A DNA stretch of 64,000 nt. Origin: Helopsaltes ochotensis (lineage: Eukaryota > Chordata > Aves > Passeriformes > Locustellidae). Location of the stretch: contig VXBM01000192.1 of the NCBI GenBank assembly GCA_013400155.1, forward strand, positions 890,158 through 954,157. The letters are read 5' to 3'. The notes below the pieces were generated by a model. That model was given only the letters and a program-made list of their open reading frames with translations, made no database searches and was not told the DNA's origin. How positions within the stretch are numbered: position 1 is the stretch's first letter; each line of letters begins with the position of its first letter. The position numbers and the translations under genes were made by a program. Positions 12,501 through 25,369 of this stretch are shown piece by piece.

Positions 12501-14195
12501 TTGCAGGCAGGGGAAGGTATTTTCTCCCAGTTGAGTGGTGCCCTGGAAGACTGGATTTCCTTCCTGACTCTTCCTTGTGGTTTCTAGGTGATCTGTGGGA
12601 TAGGCAGACAGTTTTATCTGCTCCTAGATAGTTGCTCTCAGGGGAGAAGAAGAACTCTTCTCCTAAGAGGGAAATTCAGATATTGCACCTGGAAATGCCA
12701 GTAGGTGGTTTATGTTAGTTTGACTCAGATTCAGTTTGGCTTGAAGTAGATCTCACTGCCACCTTCACTACCCCGCTTGGATCACACTCATAATCTTAAG
12801 GCCATTGGAGCTGAAGCCACTTGGGATGAGACTTAATGGCAAGAGATGTTCCAAAAGAGCCCCTGGTGCTTTGCTCCCACAGCAGACAAAGCTCAGTGGA
12901 GCAGCTGAGGGCCCTTCTCCAGATAAGAGACTGAAAGCTGTGACCCTGGCTCCTTGGCATCTGCTGCTTCAATTCACTCTGGCCCCCGAGTTGTTCCTAC
13001 TATGCCATCATACACACTAATGGACATATGGCCTTTCTCCATGCTGCCTGTCTGGGAAAGACAAGGAGATTGCCCTTCTAGTGCAGGTTCACATAGGCTA
13101 AAATTAGATAGCATAAATATGCCCCTTATCTTCTAGGAACTAAGAAGAGAAATACTGATTGCTCCCAGCTATTCCCAAGGTCACTGGGAAGTGTGATTGA
13201 GCAAAGACAGCACTGAAAAATGCCAAGTACTTTGAAAAATCAAAGACTCAAGGTGGTTGCCTGCAATGAGTAAATGCTTTTTTGGGCATTGGCACACCAG
13301 CTGCAAAGAGGAGATAATCACCTCTCTGGTGCCTGGTGAAGATAAGCTCATTAAAACTTCTCTGGGATCCTAAAATTACTGTGATAAGTACTGCAGAGAA
13401 ACTCATTAGTAAGTTTAACTCCACTCAATGAAGTGTTTAAAAGTTTAACGCCTAGCATCACACTCTCAGTGCTAAGGATTAAAAGAAATTCTGAATTAGC
13501 TATTCAATAAATAAATTCTGTGCTGCATGGAGGTGGAGATTCCCAATACTGAGCTTGGTAAGTGTAGGCTGTAGCACAACAAGCACTAATTTTAGGTTGC
13601 ATGAGAAACTTCAGTTCTGACATTGCCTAACTTTGTGGGATTTGGCTCGGTAGCCTTTAGTTTCTTTTGGGCACATTATTTTTGTATTTAGCAGAAACTG
13701 GTGAGGCCCTCCAGGATGAAACATTGAAAGGTGAACTGTGAAGCTCATATAAAGTGTTTTAATTGTGTGCTTACAACTATAAAATAAGGGTGTGGGGAAA
13801 TGTATCTGTTTCTCAAAGTTCTGTTTCTGGTGTGCGTAACTGGAGCAAGCAAAACAGCAGTGTCAGCCAAAAATGAGTGAAGATGGCATGAGAGTTTGGA
13901 TCAAACAAGTCCTGTAAACAAGAGTGCACAGCCTTCTGAACCCGCTATGCTCTTCATAGCACTTGATTATATTGGAATATACCTGTAAAACCAGAATGAC
14001 TATGTAGGAGCAAAATTCCTCGCAAGAAACTTTCAAAACTTGTAACTCATTTTGCATGGTAATTTCCCATTCCCTGAGAAGTTCCCTTCCCACACATGAG
14101 CTGAATTAATGGAGTGTGCTTGTCTCACATTTTATCAACATATTTGTGTGAGATCAGTCTCCTTTTAAATGCTTGGTGTTATCCTTTTACTTTAG
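9506..14195 (+). other. ADPRHL1: ADPRHL1 intron 2
   Basis: GTACGG to TACTTTAG. It holds the 68-bp minisatellite at 10104-10306. I recognise nothing else in it. Confidence 0.9.
10104..10306. repeat. 68-bp minisatellite, three copies
   Basis: The unit containing CAGTGCAATTAATCTTGAAA starts again at 10191 and 10259 after a first copy at 10123, an exact 68-base period. The three copies are almost identical, so the expansion is recent. It lies in ADPRHL1 intron 2, about 600 bases after exon 2. Confidence 0.92.
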
Positions 14196-14321
14196 GTTCT
14201 GGATTTGGAGCTTCTACAAAAGCCATGTGTTTAGGGATGCGATACTGGAAGCCAGAAAGGCTGGAGTCACTTATTGAAGTGAGCATTGAATGTGGACGGA
14301 TGACTCATAACCATCCCACAG
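14196..14321 (+). CDS. ADPRHL1: ADPRHL1 exon 3 (residues 127-168)
   Basis: The exon reads GSGFGASTKAMCLGMRYWK, then PERLESLIEVSIECGRMTHN and HPTG across the junction. GxGxxxxTKAM and GRMTHNHPTG are strongly conserved ARH-family segments; in active relatives this region lines the ADP-ribose pocket. The acceptor is TACTTTAG and the donor GTAATG. Its length of 126 bases keeps phase 1 on both sides. Base composition is AT-rich like the surrounding intron, in contrast to exons 2, 6 and 7. Confidence 0.96.
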
Positions 14322-16856
14322 GTAATGCCTGCACTCTGACATCCCCTAAGGCAGCTTTCCTCTTCTGCAGGGACTAACATGGCTCCTGTGAACCCCCCTG
14401 GTTAAACCACTTCTGCTTTGCGGGCTACAAGGCTTCAGTTTGAACTTTGCTTGGTGAAAACATACAGGTGTATATTACTTCTTTAGGTTTATATATTTGC
14501 TTGTATAATATGCCAACAGCATTTTCAGAGTTTTCTCTCCTAAAATCCCAACATGTAAACATAACCTGCCTTATCCAAAGCATATTCCTGTTAGTTGCCC
14601 TGATCAAATTTTAGGATTCATGTACATCTAGATGACTCACTCTTATCATGCAAATTTATGGTTCAGGGGATAACAACATTTTTCTCTTGGCAGGTTTTGT
14701 CATATCCAATCACTGTAGGTAAAGGTAGTGAGCCAAAAAAGCCTAACTCCACATATTTTAGGATACAATCTGAAGCATTTTCTAAACAAAACCTAAATAA
14801 GCAGATTTACTGTCTTTAATATTAGGTCTGTCATTTTGATAATTTTACGCTATGTAAACACGTATTCATTCTGCCTGTTTTAAACAGCAATAAATAAAAC
14901 CATAATAAATGGTGATATATTCAACATGGTCAGTGCTATGAAGCAGTCAGAAAAACCATCAGGATGCCATAAAATTAGGGGAAAAGGGTTCAAAACAAAG
15001 CAGAAAATTAGGCTGGTATGTAAAGTCCATGGTGCATTAGCAGCCATAAGACTGCTTGTAGTCTGCGTCCATCATGTCAGAAAGGGCTTATGAGACCCAG
15101 AAAATGGCAGCAAGGAGGATCCAAGTTGTCAGACACCTTCCATACAGTGAGAAATTACATCCAGAAAGAGTTTTCAGCTGGGAAAAGAAACAAGTGGCAC
15201 AGCAGGGAGGCAGGAAGGGGAGGGGTGCAAGGGCCACATGCACCTCACTGCCATCCTGAAATGTGTCAGGGAAATGCCAGTTATGATCCTCATAACTCAG
15301 ACTTGGAAAACCCAACCAATGTGCCAGTTGGGACTGAAACAAGCAGACAAAGGAAATACTTCCCCGTGTTATGCGCAGTGAAGCCTCAGACTTTGCTGCT
15401 ATAGGCAGCTGCAAAGTCCATGAGTGCACCTGGGTTCAAAGGAGACAAGGCAAAGAAGCTATCTTGTCAAAATCAATCAAACTGTGAAATTAAAATGGCT
15501 CCTAAAAATAGCCTAGTTGTTCTGGGGAATGGAGAAGCCAAACTACATCAGGATTCACTCTGTCTTGCAAAGGCAGACACCTTGGGCAGGGTGTGCTTTC
15601 TCCCCCAGTGAGGTGCAGCAGGCTGTGTGAGGGCTGCCGTGGGCAGGGGGAGCAGGGCAACAGCAACAGGGGGATGGGCAGCCTGGGGAGTGGGCAGGAG
15701 GGGACTGCCAGTCCCTGCAAAACCTTCAGGGCACACCCCAGCCTCTGCCACCCTCTGAGTGAGTTGTCCCACTGCCCCCTGCTAGCCCTTTGATTCCCAC
15801 TAAAACCTCTGCTGCCACCCTCACAGTGGCACTCAAGGATCTTTGTGGCATCTGGGCTAGATGCTGTCTATCTGAGTGAGGCCTTTTGGCCCGGCTCTAC
15901 ACTGGCTTTTATTCTTTATGAAAACATTTATGGGACTCTAATTGGATGTGCCTTGGGCCTGACCCAGTATTGCAGGTCTTGTAGCAGAGGGAATTAGTAA
16001 TCACCTCATCTGGACTTGTCACTTCCTAAGATAATTTTGTTTTACCTTCAACAAAACACACAAAATTCATTATTACCTCTATGTATGAACGAACACTTTT
16101 GGACCCATGCACCGAGAGAAGCACCGGCATCAATACTTTGCTCACCTGGGATTTATTGAAATGACTGACTGGTTTTCTTAAGCTTCTTTTGCACACTGCA
16201 CCAGATTGGTTCTTTGCCCTTGACAGAATGCCAAGAGCACAAGCAAATACAAGAAATGAGCCGACCGTTTCTGGTGTCATGGAAGTGTTGAGTGCCCATC
16301 AACATATTTAAAATGTTGAAATATTTGTAACCAAAGTAGAAGACCAGCATGTCTTTCTTGGACAATTTCTCCTCTCCTTTAAGGGGACATGGGTTTGTTC
16401 CCTTGGAGTCAAATGAGCTAGAAATAATGTTAGATCTAGCAACCACCACTCTTGGGCTGGATGATGCTGTAAACAAGCTGATATAGCTTGTAATTGAATC
16501 ACTTTGTACAAGTCAATTATTTCATGTGACTTCAATTAGAAGATTTTCAGTATCCCATTGGTAGATGATGTTTATTTTTGACCCCTACCTCAATTTCTCT
16601 CACATTACACCACTGAGAACAGAAGCTCCCTCCTATGTAAGGTAAGTTGCAAACCAATGGGCAGCACTCATTAGCCAATAATCTTGACATGCCACAAGTC
16701 AGACTGCAAACAGGCAGAGACAGGTTGTGCACATTTGTTAATCTACCTGACAGCCACGAGGCATTCCACTGGTGATTTTATGAGGAAAAACAAGGGCAAA
16801 AAGGAAGGTACCAGCACAGATGCACACTGGTGATCCTCGTTATTTGTGAATTCCAG
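14322..16856 (+). other. ADPRHL1: ADPRHL1 intron 3
   Basis: GTAATG to TTCCAG. A GC-rich stretch at about 15590-15790 includes the CTCF-like motif. The rest is AT-rich and featureless to me. Confidence 0.9.
15769..15785 (-). promoter_or_regulatory. CTCF-like motif
   Basis: On the minus strand the segment reads CTAGCAGGGGGCAGTGG, a close match to the AGGGGGC core of the CTCF consensus as I know it. It lies in ADPRHL1 intron 3 within a locally GC-rich stretch (about 15590-15790). Occupancy is not known. Confidence 0.4.
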
Positions 16857-16997
16857 GTTTTCTAGGGTCCCTTTGCACAGCTCTCTTCGTGGCATACGCA
16901 ATACAAGGAAAACCCCTTGTGCAGTGGGGAAGAGACATGATGAAGGTTGTGCCAATGGCTGAAGAATATTGTAAGAAGACCATTCGTCACATGGCAG
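16857..16997 (+). CDS. ADPRHL1: ADPRHL1 exon 4 (residues 169-215)
   Basis: The exon encodes GFLGSLCTALFVAYAIQGKP, then LVQWGRDMMKVVPMAEEYCK, ending TIRHMA. The helix with GxLxSLxTALF and the QGKPLVQWGRDM motif are typical of ARH2. The acceptor is TTCCAG and the donor GTACTG; 141 bases keep the frame. The segment is neither truncated nor interrupted. Confidence 0.95.
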
Positions 16998-19900
16998 GTA
17001 CTGAGTCTGGATCAAGAGTTTATTTTCTTAAAGCTGTGTTCAGCTGGAAAGGCACAGAAGAATTGTCGCTCCCTAGTCTTCACATCTTGCTGCTTTTCCC
17101 CCTCTCCCCCCTGCAAAGGTTGTCCTCCCTCTTTCTCAGCTCAGAGAAGTAAGCTCTTCACGGGTGGTGCCAACAGTTAGGTGCCTGGTGTATTGGTGGC
17201 AAAAATACAAAGCAAAATAGCAATAACCATGCCTTACTGCAGTTTTATTTTTAGGGAATCTTCAGAGATTGCTGGTCAAGGGGGAGGAAGGAAATTATAT
17301 TTAGCAGGTTATTAGGCAAACTGACTGCTAAGATTAATTATTCAGCTGTCTTCCATCAATTAGTGCAGTTCAACATCTTCCAGAAGAAAAACCACTGACA
17401 TTCCTCATCCTGCCAGGAAAATTTCACCGGCAGATGCCTCCTGAGCAAGAGTTAGCTTTTCACCACAATTCAGATTTGACTTGTTGCTTTTCTGAACAAA
17501 TATTTAAGATACAACCTGTTGTATCCTTGTTTTAAACAGAGTGTCACCCAAAGACTGAACTTGATACTACTACTTTATTATTGGTCTTTGGGGCAAAGAT
17601 ACTTTGGTCCCCTCTTGCCAGGAAGTGATGTCTGTAATGGTGAGACCTGCCATGGACAGACAAGTATCATTACATTGAAACATCAAGGAAAGAGAATAAA
17701 AGACAGCTGTTGAGAAAGACTGAATTCAATAGAAACCTTTACTCAAGACCACTCAGAAATTAAAACTTACCCCTGAAGAAAAGCTGCTGCTTTAAAATCT
17801 GAAAGGAGCCCCAGGAAGGCTTTCTGAAAGACCCTGCATTTTCATCTGTGCCTCATTGCACACCAGGATTTTTTTAGCTGAGACTCATGAGGAGCAGGTG
17901 CAGGATTAATGTGATTGAGCGTCTCTCTGAGTGTCTTTGCAGCAGGTCCCTGTCACTCCACCCCAGCAGGAGCCCTCGGCATGGAGGTATGTGTGCTGGA
18001 CTCCTGAGGCATGCCCTCCAGCCAGTGCCTGTATTGTTGAGCTTCATCCTATTTTGGTAGTGGGAAAATTGTCCTGCATTAAAGTTAAGCTCCTTGGCTG
18101 CTGAGATGCACTGCAAAGAAATCCTGCCAGAGTCCTCCAGTTTTAGAAAATCCTATTTTAGCTATATTATCCCCCATGGATAATAAAGAGAGAACTTGTT
18201 ATCCATGTCACAGAGAGTTCGACCCTACATCCCTCTCTGATATCCAGTTGCAATTACCGGCCAGATAGTTCCATGAACCTGAATGTGACCATCACCTCAG
18301 CTGGGCTTAAGGGATGGTGCAGAGCCTTGCTAGGGTTAGTGGCATGGGATTCTACATGTTACAGGACCATGCTACAGGTCCACGCAACAAAAATCTCCTT
18401 CAGCTGCTGATCTTTCTATTTCTGAAACTGTGGAACAAGCACCTTGCTTGTTAAGATGCTACATAGAACACATTAATTTTTGAGGCATTTATGGTTTATT
18501 GTCATGGGGGAATTAGGGGGAAAAAAGCACACAAACAAACGAAAAGCCAAAAAAAGGAGAAAGGGATCAGTCAGGTCACTAACGTTTCTAAAAACTGTCA
18601 TAGCCAGCTGCTGTAGTGGGTGTGGATAGTTTACATTTTCTTTAATGTAAATACATCAAAACGCTCTCCTTGGCCTGATGGCTGTAAATGCTCTTTCATT
18701 CTGTTTTTGTAAACACCTCCCCTTTTTAGGGTTCTGGTGAATGGTTTATTTGAAATGAGGCCAAACTGAGTCATCGACTCAGAAAAAGAGCAGCTGACAT
18801 TTCCAGGTGTCTCAGGCATGGTTGAATGCCCATCACTGTCTGGGACTGGGACACTGGCAGCTGACAACTTTGTGAAAGTATCAGGTCCTACAAAGCAGCT
18901 TGGATTTTTACAAAAAAGCCCCTACTTAAAGATCTTAATTGCCAAAGAGAGTCACCACTGTGGCATTTTAGGAAAAGAAGCAAAATCAGATTACATTCTT
19001 CAGGTGAATGGTTTGGTTGTGCGTGTGCTTCTCAGCCACTTGCAGCACACACCATTGAGCAGCCAAGCAGGAGAGAGACAGAAAAAGTGGGAATGTTAGA
19101 TTTTCTTTTACACCCATAGTCCCATCCCAATTTGCTAGTTTGCCTTGGCATACTTAGCCATCTGGGCCACTTCACTGTTCTCTAACTCCTTATCCCCTCA
19201 GCTTGCCAGGCAGGGTTTCCCTCAGGCCTCAGTTCTGCAGGCAGGTGCACATGTATGTCCTTAACAGTCCAGTGTGACTGACTTAGGTGACTTTTTAGGC
19301 CTTTATAAAAAGGGTGAACCAGAGCATTGGCTTGAAAATAAACTAAATTTAATAAGTTTATTTACATGGGGAACACTAGGCATGATTACTTCCCAAAGTG
19401 ACAGAAAAAAAAGAGAAAGATGTATGGGTATTAAAAAAGGCTTATTTCTATGGGCACAGATAGCAGATGTGTGTTATTTGTCCCTTTGCTACATTTCATA
19501 TGTATTATAATATCTGTAAATGAGAACTTTGGACTTTTCCATCTGTTTTTTCCTGAATGATTGTGGGAGTTTGTGTTTAATGATCACACAATAAGTGGGA
19601 CAAAAATAAAATAGAAGTACTGGAGAATTTATGCAATTAAAAATTAATAACTGAGGTAGGTGGCAAATTGTATTCAGGATGTGGAAGCATTTTTAGATAT
19701 GCTTTAATAATAGTAAAGGAATAAGAACTGGCAAATAATTGATTATTTTCTTTTTGTTGAGTCTTATATTTTCCTTGGAGTGCTCTTTAGTAAATTCTTG
19801 TAAAGTTTCATTTTGATATATCTTAAATTACATTAAAATAGCACAAAATTCTGAAAGGATTTTCTTTGTTGCCTCCTCTGTTTTCAATTAGATGTCCCAC

Positions 19901-20052
19901 TCCATACACACTTAGTATATATGCAGTACATTACTGTAAAATACCTGGAGTTTCATGTCAGTCAATATGGTCACTATCCTTCAAATATGTTAAAGTATAA
20001 CTGAAAATGTTCTCAAAATGAAATACTACATAATTAATTCTTTTGCCTTCAG
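16998..20052 (+). other. ADPRHL1: ADPRHL1 intron 4
   Basis: GTACTG to GCCTTCAG. AT-rich, with no element or gene recognised. Confidence 0.9.
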
Positions 20053-20180
20053 AATATCAAGAGCACTGGTTTTACTTTGAAGCCAAGTGGCAGTTTTATT
20101 TGGAGGAGAGAGAAATCAATGAGGAAAATCAGAATCAACCTGTCTTTCCAGCCAACTATGATGCAGAGGAGAGAGAAAAG
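20053..20180 (+). CDS. ADPRHL1: ADPRHL1 exon 5 (residues 216-258)
   Basis: The exon reads EYQEHWFYFEAKWQFYLEER, followed by a variable acidic and Asn/Gln-rich stretch and then NYDAEEREK. This is the ARH2 insert between core helices. The acceptor is GCCTTCAG and the donor GTAATT. Its 128 bases close the open codon and end in phase 0. The variable stretch (about residues 236-248) differs most from the human protein as I recall it. Confidence 0.95.
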
Positions 20181-20587
20181 GTAATTGCAACTTCTAAAAG
20201 TTCTTGGGATAGCTGTGAACCAACAGAGGTATTTTCAAAGAGACACACTACTATTTTTCAACTGATTCCACTGCCAGAGTAGTCAGGAATTATTTTTTTT
20301 TCTGAAATGTCAAGAAAGAAATAGCAATTCCCATCCTTGAGTCAGGTGTGTGTTAGCATTAAAAAAAAAGCAATTACCACTAGTCCTGGGTTTGCTGCAA
20401 TGGGAGAAAACAGTGCAGAGAGGCAGGCTTAATGGTCTGGTACCCAGAGCAGGTAACAAAACATGGTCCATGGCTATCTGAGGGTGGAAAAGGCAAATGT
20501 CCTGCCTGGGACTCTCATTAAAGCCTAACAGAGCTGTGGCCAGAGCCCCACAAAAATACCCCCAGGTACTAGAGCTGGATTTGGTCA

Positions 20588-20680
20588 TGTTTAGTGGAGG
20601 GTGTCCCGGCCCATGGCAGAGGATTGGAACTCAGTGGTCTTTAAAGGTCCCTTCCAACAGAAACCAGTCTATGATTTTTT
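20588..20680 (+). mobile_element. CR1 LINE 3' end fragment in ADPRHL1 intron 5
   Basis: The text GGTGTCCCGGCCCATGGCAG, then GGTCCCTTCCAACAG and CTATGATT, is the standard last ~90 bases of CR1 in the plus orientation. It is diverged and non-coding. Confidence 0.85.
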
Positions 20681-21789
20681 TGGTCCTTCGAGCAGAAGAC
20701 AAACATCCCAAGTGGTTGATTCACTGCCAACTTAGGCTATGCCAAGCTAGTTTGTGTCTTGAGAGATGGTGTTTCACCACATTCCAGGAGATACTATTTT
20801 ATAATGTACATGATCTTTTCTCTGCTGGTTATATCTTCTTAACTCGAGAGAAATAATGTGTCTTCTTCCCTGCTGTTTACAGCTATCTGATATGGGCTGG
20901 CACCCCCCAAAGATCTCCACTTAGCAACTAAGCAATGAGTATGCGGTTCTTGTCACCTTTTCCCATAAATCAATCCTTTTTTTCCAGACTATTTCAGCAT
21001 AGTTCTATGCTGAGAAGTTACTTCGTGTATTTTTAGGTGATTATCAGTGCAGTGAAAGGTGCCTATGGAAGTCTGATTGACTCTGGATAAAAAGAAATTC
21101 CTCACTCTAAATATAAATAATAGATTCCCTTCCAGGTTTATTTTACTAATTCAGTGCCATGAATAAACTACTAGTTTTATATTCCTTCCAGTACTACTGG
21201 AGTCTCAGCAAAGCTTTAGAAGAGATTAAACCAAGCAGTAATTTCCTATGATCATTTCAAGGGAAAACTGTATGACTTCCTAATACAGAAGCAAAATTTA
21301 CCTTCATTATCCTAGCCCAACTATTTTGGCCTACTGAGCTATTTATTTTGATGAACAAGAAAGGAAAAATGGTGCTTCACCCTCAAACTCCCCCACCAGG
21401 CAGAGATCATAGCCTGGCAGATGTTGAGACACTTCATTAGTGTGCTAATAGCTGTGGAAAGAACAGATGAGGAGAAAGTAACCATCCTGCCTGCCTTTTT
21501 TTCAGGAGTGCGCTTCCTTTGACTTCCCTCCAGACTAGCTGTCCCCTTGTGTTTGGGAGTATAGCCCGTTACTTTTCCACATGCAGTTAATAAGGCACCA
21601 GTTTCTGGCACAACCCTTGCCCACAGGTCACCGCTTGCATGTTCCTGCTTGGTTGGTGCACCTTTCCGCAGTCACAATGCCAGCTGCACATGAAAGTGAA
21701 GCCCTCAAATGTGTCTTGGATAGATCCAAGCATGTTCCAAAGGCAATTTCCCTCCCAAAAAGAAATCACATCTTGAAGTGCTTAGCAGC

Positions 21790-22246
21790 TGTACTGGTTT
21801 AAAAGCAAAATCAGTGAGAGACCCCACAGAAATACAATTTAATAGGAGAAAAAAAAAAAAGAGAGTAAAATAAAATAAAACAAATGCAATAGTACAGCCT
21901 GACACCCTGTTAGTTAGGCTGGTGGTAGCAGTCCAGATGAAGTGGTCTTGTCAAAGCAGTGATCCCACAGAAAAGTCTGGTAGCTCTTGCTGTCTGCAAA
22001 TCCAATGGGTAAGAACCCCCCTATGCTGTCCCAAATCCCAGATTATATCCAGGTGGGAATGCTTGGCTCCTCCCCCTGGGCGGAGCATCTCACAATAGGA
22101 TGATACCATTCTGTGAGTCATGCAGTGGGTCCTTTATTGCCCATTAAACAGAGACAGCTCCTAGAGGGAGTTACCTGTGAGTCATGGGGCATTGATGGGC
22201 CCATTAACAGAAGATAAGGGAAACACTGCCCCACCTGGTTTCAACA
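21790..22246 (-). mobile_element. Solo LTR of an avian endogenous retrovirus
   Basis: Read on the minus strand the segment starts TGTTGAAACC, contains AATAAA (plus-strand 22133-22138) near its middle, and ends GTACA, giving TG...CA ends and an LTR-like U3-R-U5 layout. It lies inside ADPRHL1 intron 5. I see no primer-binding site, polypurine tract or gag, pol or env sequence beside it, so it is a solo LTR. A clean target-site duplication is not evident, although CAGCT occurs near both edges (21786-21790, 22245-22249). Family assignment is from memory of similar passerine repeats and is weak. Confidence 0.5.
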
Positions 22247-23196
22247 GCTCATGAGGATGGTCATAGGATACACCCTTTGGGCACATCTTACATTGTAACA
22301 TAGGATAGCAGCAAAGGCCACATTCTCTATAAGCTGGTATATATAATTTTCCAGTGATGTGCATTTGGAAGGTGTTAGAGACACGGTGAATGGGCAGACA
22401 TTGCTCAACATGTGGGATCAGCCTGGATTCTGCAAACAAAATACTTGCCTGACTCACTTTCCTGTGATGGACACAATGTGTTACAAAATGAGGGAGGAAT
22501 AAAACCAAAGTCATCCAGGACAATTAGACTATAAGGACCTTATTTTCTTAAGATGGACTTGCTGAAAGTGAAAAAGAACCCAGAAAGGAAGAAAAAAAAG
22601 AGAATGGAAAAGGAGTGCTAGCCAGCAGCAGGTCAGCTCCTGAAGGGTGAGGAAGTCAGAGGCAGCTGTAATTACTGATGGAAGAGGTTGACAGCAAGGA
22701 GGGGACATGTGAATTACCTCCTGGGCTTGGCAGCAGCTCAGTGCCTTCGGCAAGAGAGTGCATACCGACACCCCATCCAAGTCCTAGGTCCTTGCTGGCC
22801 CACCCAAGGGAAGCTGGGCTGGCACCATAGCACAGCACAGGGCTGCACAAAGGCACTGGAGCTGAAAGGAGAAGGAAGCAGTTTGGGAAGTGCTGCCTTG
22901 GGGCAGTTAAGTGCTGCCAGGTTCAGTCCTAGGACAGCTATCCCCAGTAGAAAGCTGTTTCAGCAAGGCAAGATGACGTTGGATGTGTGCAGAGCATCAG
23001 GGATGAGGAGGAATAGCCAGAGCGACACTTGAGCTGCCTGGCTGCACACCCAGAATAGCCCCTCTGTGCTGCGCCCTCCTGCCTTTGGTAGCATTGTATG
23101 TGTGTCCATGCTGCTCCACCAGCATCTGAACTGCAGCAATAGGGCTGGAAAGTTGCATGGGGGAAGAGAAGAGTATAAATCATCTCTCTAAATTGT

Positions 23197-23227
23197 AAAA
23201 AAAAAAAAAAAAAATAAATAAATAAAG
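23197..23227. repeat. Poly(A) plus (TAAA)n simple repeat
   Basis: About 18 A are followed by three TAAA units, in intron 5. Other simple runs in the window include A17 near 8893, C13 near 23745, T18 at 45933-45950, G12 near 5657 and a TA-rich stretch near 63290-63335. Confidence 0.85.
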
Positions 23228-24203
23228 CAGCAGAGTGAAGCTGTAGTCCAACACTGCCATGTTTGATGAATGTGTAGATAAACCTCAACCAAATATGAAA
23301 CAGCTCAGGTGAAAATGAATAGAGAGAAATGTAACCCTTCACACATGTTGCAGAAGCCAACAGCCATCCAGCCAGTAACATTGAACTTGCCATGATGCAA
23401 GTTAAACTTCAGGAAATAAAGCTGCCCATTTCTTAATAGGAAGGCATTTTTTAACAATAAATTTATTAGTGTTGAGGTAATTTGGGGATTTGGGGCTGGA
23501 TATACCTGCTTTAGAGAAAATCCAAATTCCCTTTGCAAACCTCATTGTAGGTTTGGAGTTCTTTCTTCTTCCTTCTTCTCCTGGGGAAGAGCTGTTTCTT
23601 ACATTTGCAAATTATTTTCCCTTTTGCTCAACAAGTGCTTTTAGAAGAGTAGAGAAAAGGCTTGGAATGAAAAAGAGAAAGGGGCTTGAATTGCATAGTC
23701 TGAAACTAAGGTCCTAAAGAAATTACTGGATCAGAACATTTTCACCCCCCCCCCCCCATGAAAAACTGGCTAATTGAAACATTTGCAAACATGCGGCAAG
23801 GGGAGTAGAAAATATTCCCAGAGGCAGGAAGAGGACTGATGAAGTATGTCCTTACCAACCTTAATTTTTTATATGATAAGGAACTTCTAGGATGTGAACT
23901 TGAAATCTGTCTTGATCTACTTTTTGGCATTTCTGGCTTGCTTAAACCAGCCTTTTTGCCTGCCAGGAATTGGTGCATTAAGCGGGACTGCAGGCTGAGA
24001 CTGGCACCTCAGGCATCACTGGGGCTGCTGGAGTGGCTGCCGTGGCTCATCCCACGCCGTGCCAGAGGAGCCCAGCACAGCCCCTGCCCGCCCTTTCCCA
24101 GCTCAAGGAGCCGTTCCCACTCAGCAGGGCAGAGGCCAGCCTGGCCGATGGCCCACGCCTGCAGCTCCAGTGCCCTGCGCTGACAGCGCTGTCTCTCCCG
24201 CAG

Positions 24204-24336
24204 ACGTACAGGCGGTGGAGCTCCGAAGGCCGGGGGGGAAGACGAGGCCACGACGCCCCCATGATCGCGTACGACGCCCTGATGGGCTGCGGCGGGGACT
24301 GGACCGAGCTCTGCAACCGCTCCATGTTCCACGGAG
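24204..24336 (+). CDS. ADPRHL1: ADPRHL1 exon 6 (residues 259-302)
   Basis: The exon begins TYRRWSSEGRGGRRGHDAPM and continues IAYDALMGCGGDWTELCNRS to MFHGG across the junction. RGHDAPMIAYDAL and the WxELCxRxMFHGG segment are diagnostic for ARH2. The acceptor is CTCCCGCAG and the donor GTGAGG. The exon and its flanks (about 24000-24400) are a sharp GC- and CpG-rich island inside AT-rich introns. Confidence 0.95.
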
Positions 24337-25369
24337 GTGAGGGTCCCCTGTGCTTCCCACCCCTGCTCCCTCGCCAGGGCCGGGATAGATCCCTCCTGGC
24401 TGCCAGCTGCCTCTGTTGGCCAATTTGCCATGTTGTCTGTAACATTCTCACCTCTGGTTTTAGCCTCTAAAGCCCATTCTTGTGGCAGCAGCTACCACGC
24501 AAGCCACTTACAGCACTTTTCAAATGTTGTCCATCTACATCTCATGGTTCCGCCTGAGGTGCTCGAAGAGTAAGTCCAGCACAGCTTTCTAAAGGGCTGA
24601 CAGATCCTGACAGAACACGAGCACCTTTGACAAAACAACCTTTTAGCTGCCTGTACTGAAACCAAGTAAAGGAGAAAAATAATACAGCACCCAAACAAGC
24701 ATTTGGAGGCTCACAATTAAGTACTTCTACAGCATTGAGAGAACTTTCTCATTAGCAGATGCGTCTTGCTGGGTGTTTGGGAGGGCCAGCATAGCTGGGG
24801 TGTAGGACCCCAGCCCTGAATCACTCACTCCCTCCCTATGTGGTGTGGGCCCTTTGCAGGGGCTCTGGGTCTCTCACCTGCCCCAACACAGTGGTGAGAG
24901 CTCACAGTTCCCCACTGCAGACCCTGGCAGGCACAAACCCACAGGCACTGCATGCGCAGAGCATCAGTGCTCCTCAGCAAGGCTGGGTGTTTTAGAGCCT
25001 GCACTGTGCTGTGCTGTGCTGTGTGGAGGGAAGGGACTCTCTCCAGTCCAGGACCTTTATTGTATAGTAGACATCCCTGCAACTATTATTCCCTCCTTTG
25101 TTCTTAGCAATGGCTAGCTGCCTGTAAGAGCTGGGGTAGATTTTCCCAAAACCAAGTGAGCTCTCAGACCAGGAGTGCACACCACAGTGGCATCTCCACG
25201 TGCTTGCCTTGGCATCACTCTCTTACTTAGGCCTCCTTAGCCTTTAGGACTGGCCCAACACGCTCCCGCTGAGCTCCGTTGGTGTGGAATGCTCCCTTCT
25301 CTGCTCAGTGCAGTTTTTGGTTGTGTACTGGGGACACTGAGACCACTGCAATTGTGCTTAAACCTGCAG
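24337..25369 (+). other. ADPRHL1: ADPRHL1 intron 6
   Basis: GTGAGG to AACCTGCAG. A short CTGTG repeat is seen near 25005-25022. Nothing else is recognised. Confidence 0.9.

Larger units (their letters stand above)
20181..24203 (+). other. ADPRHL1: ADPRHL1 intron 5
   Basis: GTAATT to CTCCCGCAG. It contains the CR1 end at 20588-20680, the solo LTR at 21790-22246 and the A/TAAA run at 23197. It becomes GC-rich over its last 200 bases. Confidence 0.9.

Noticed and set aside
18215..18230. GTTCGA-like box suggesting a tRNA
   Set aside because: No matching A box, acceptor stem or anticodon arm is found around it. No tRNA or rRNA gene was found anywhere in the window.
22182..22523. 113-codon minus-strand frame beside the solo LTR
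   Set aside because: I checked it as a possible retroviral remnant. It shows no recognisable gag, pol or env feature and partly overlaps the LTR itself.
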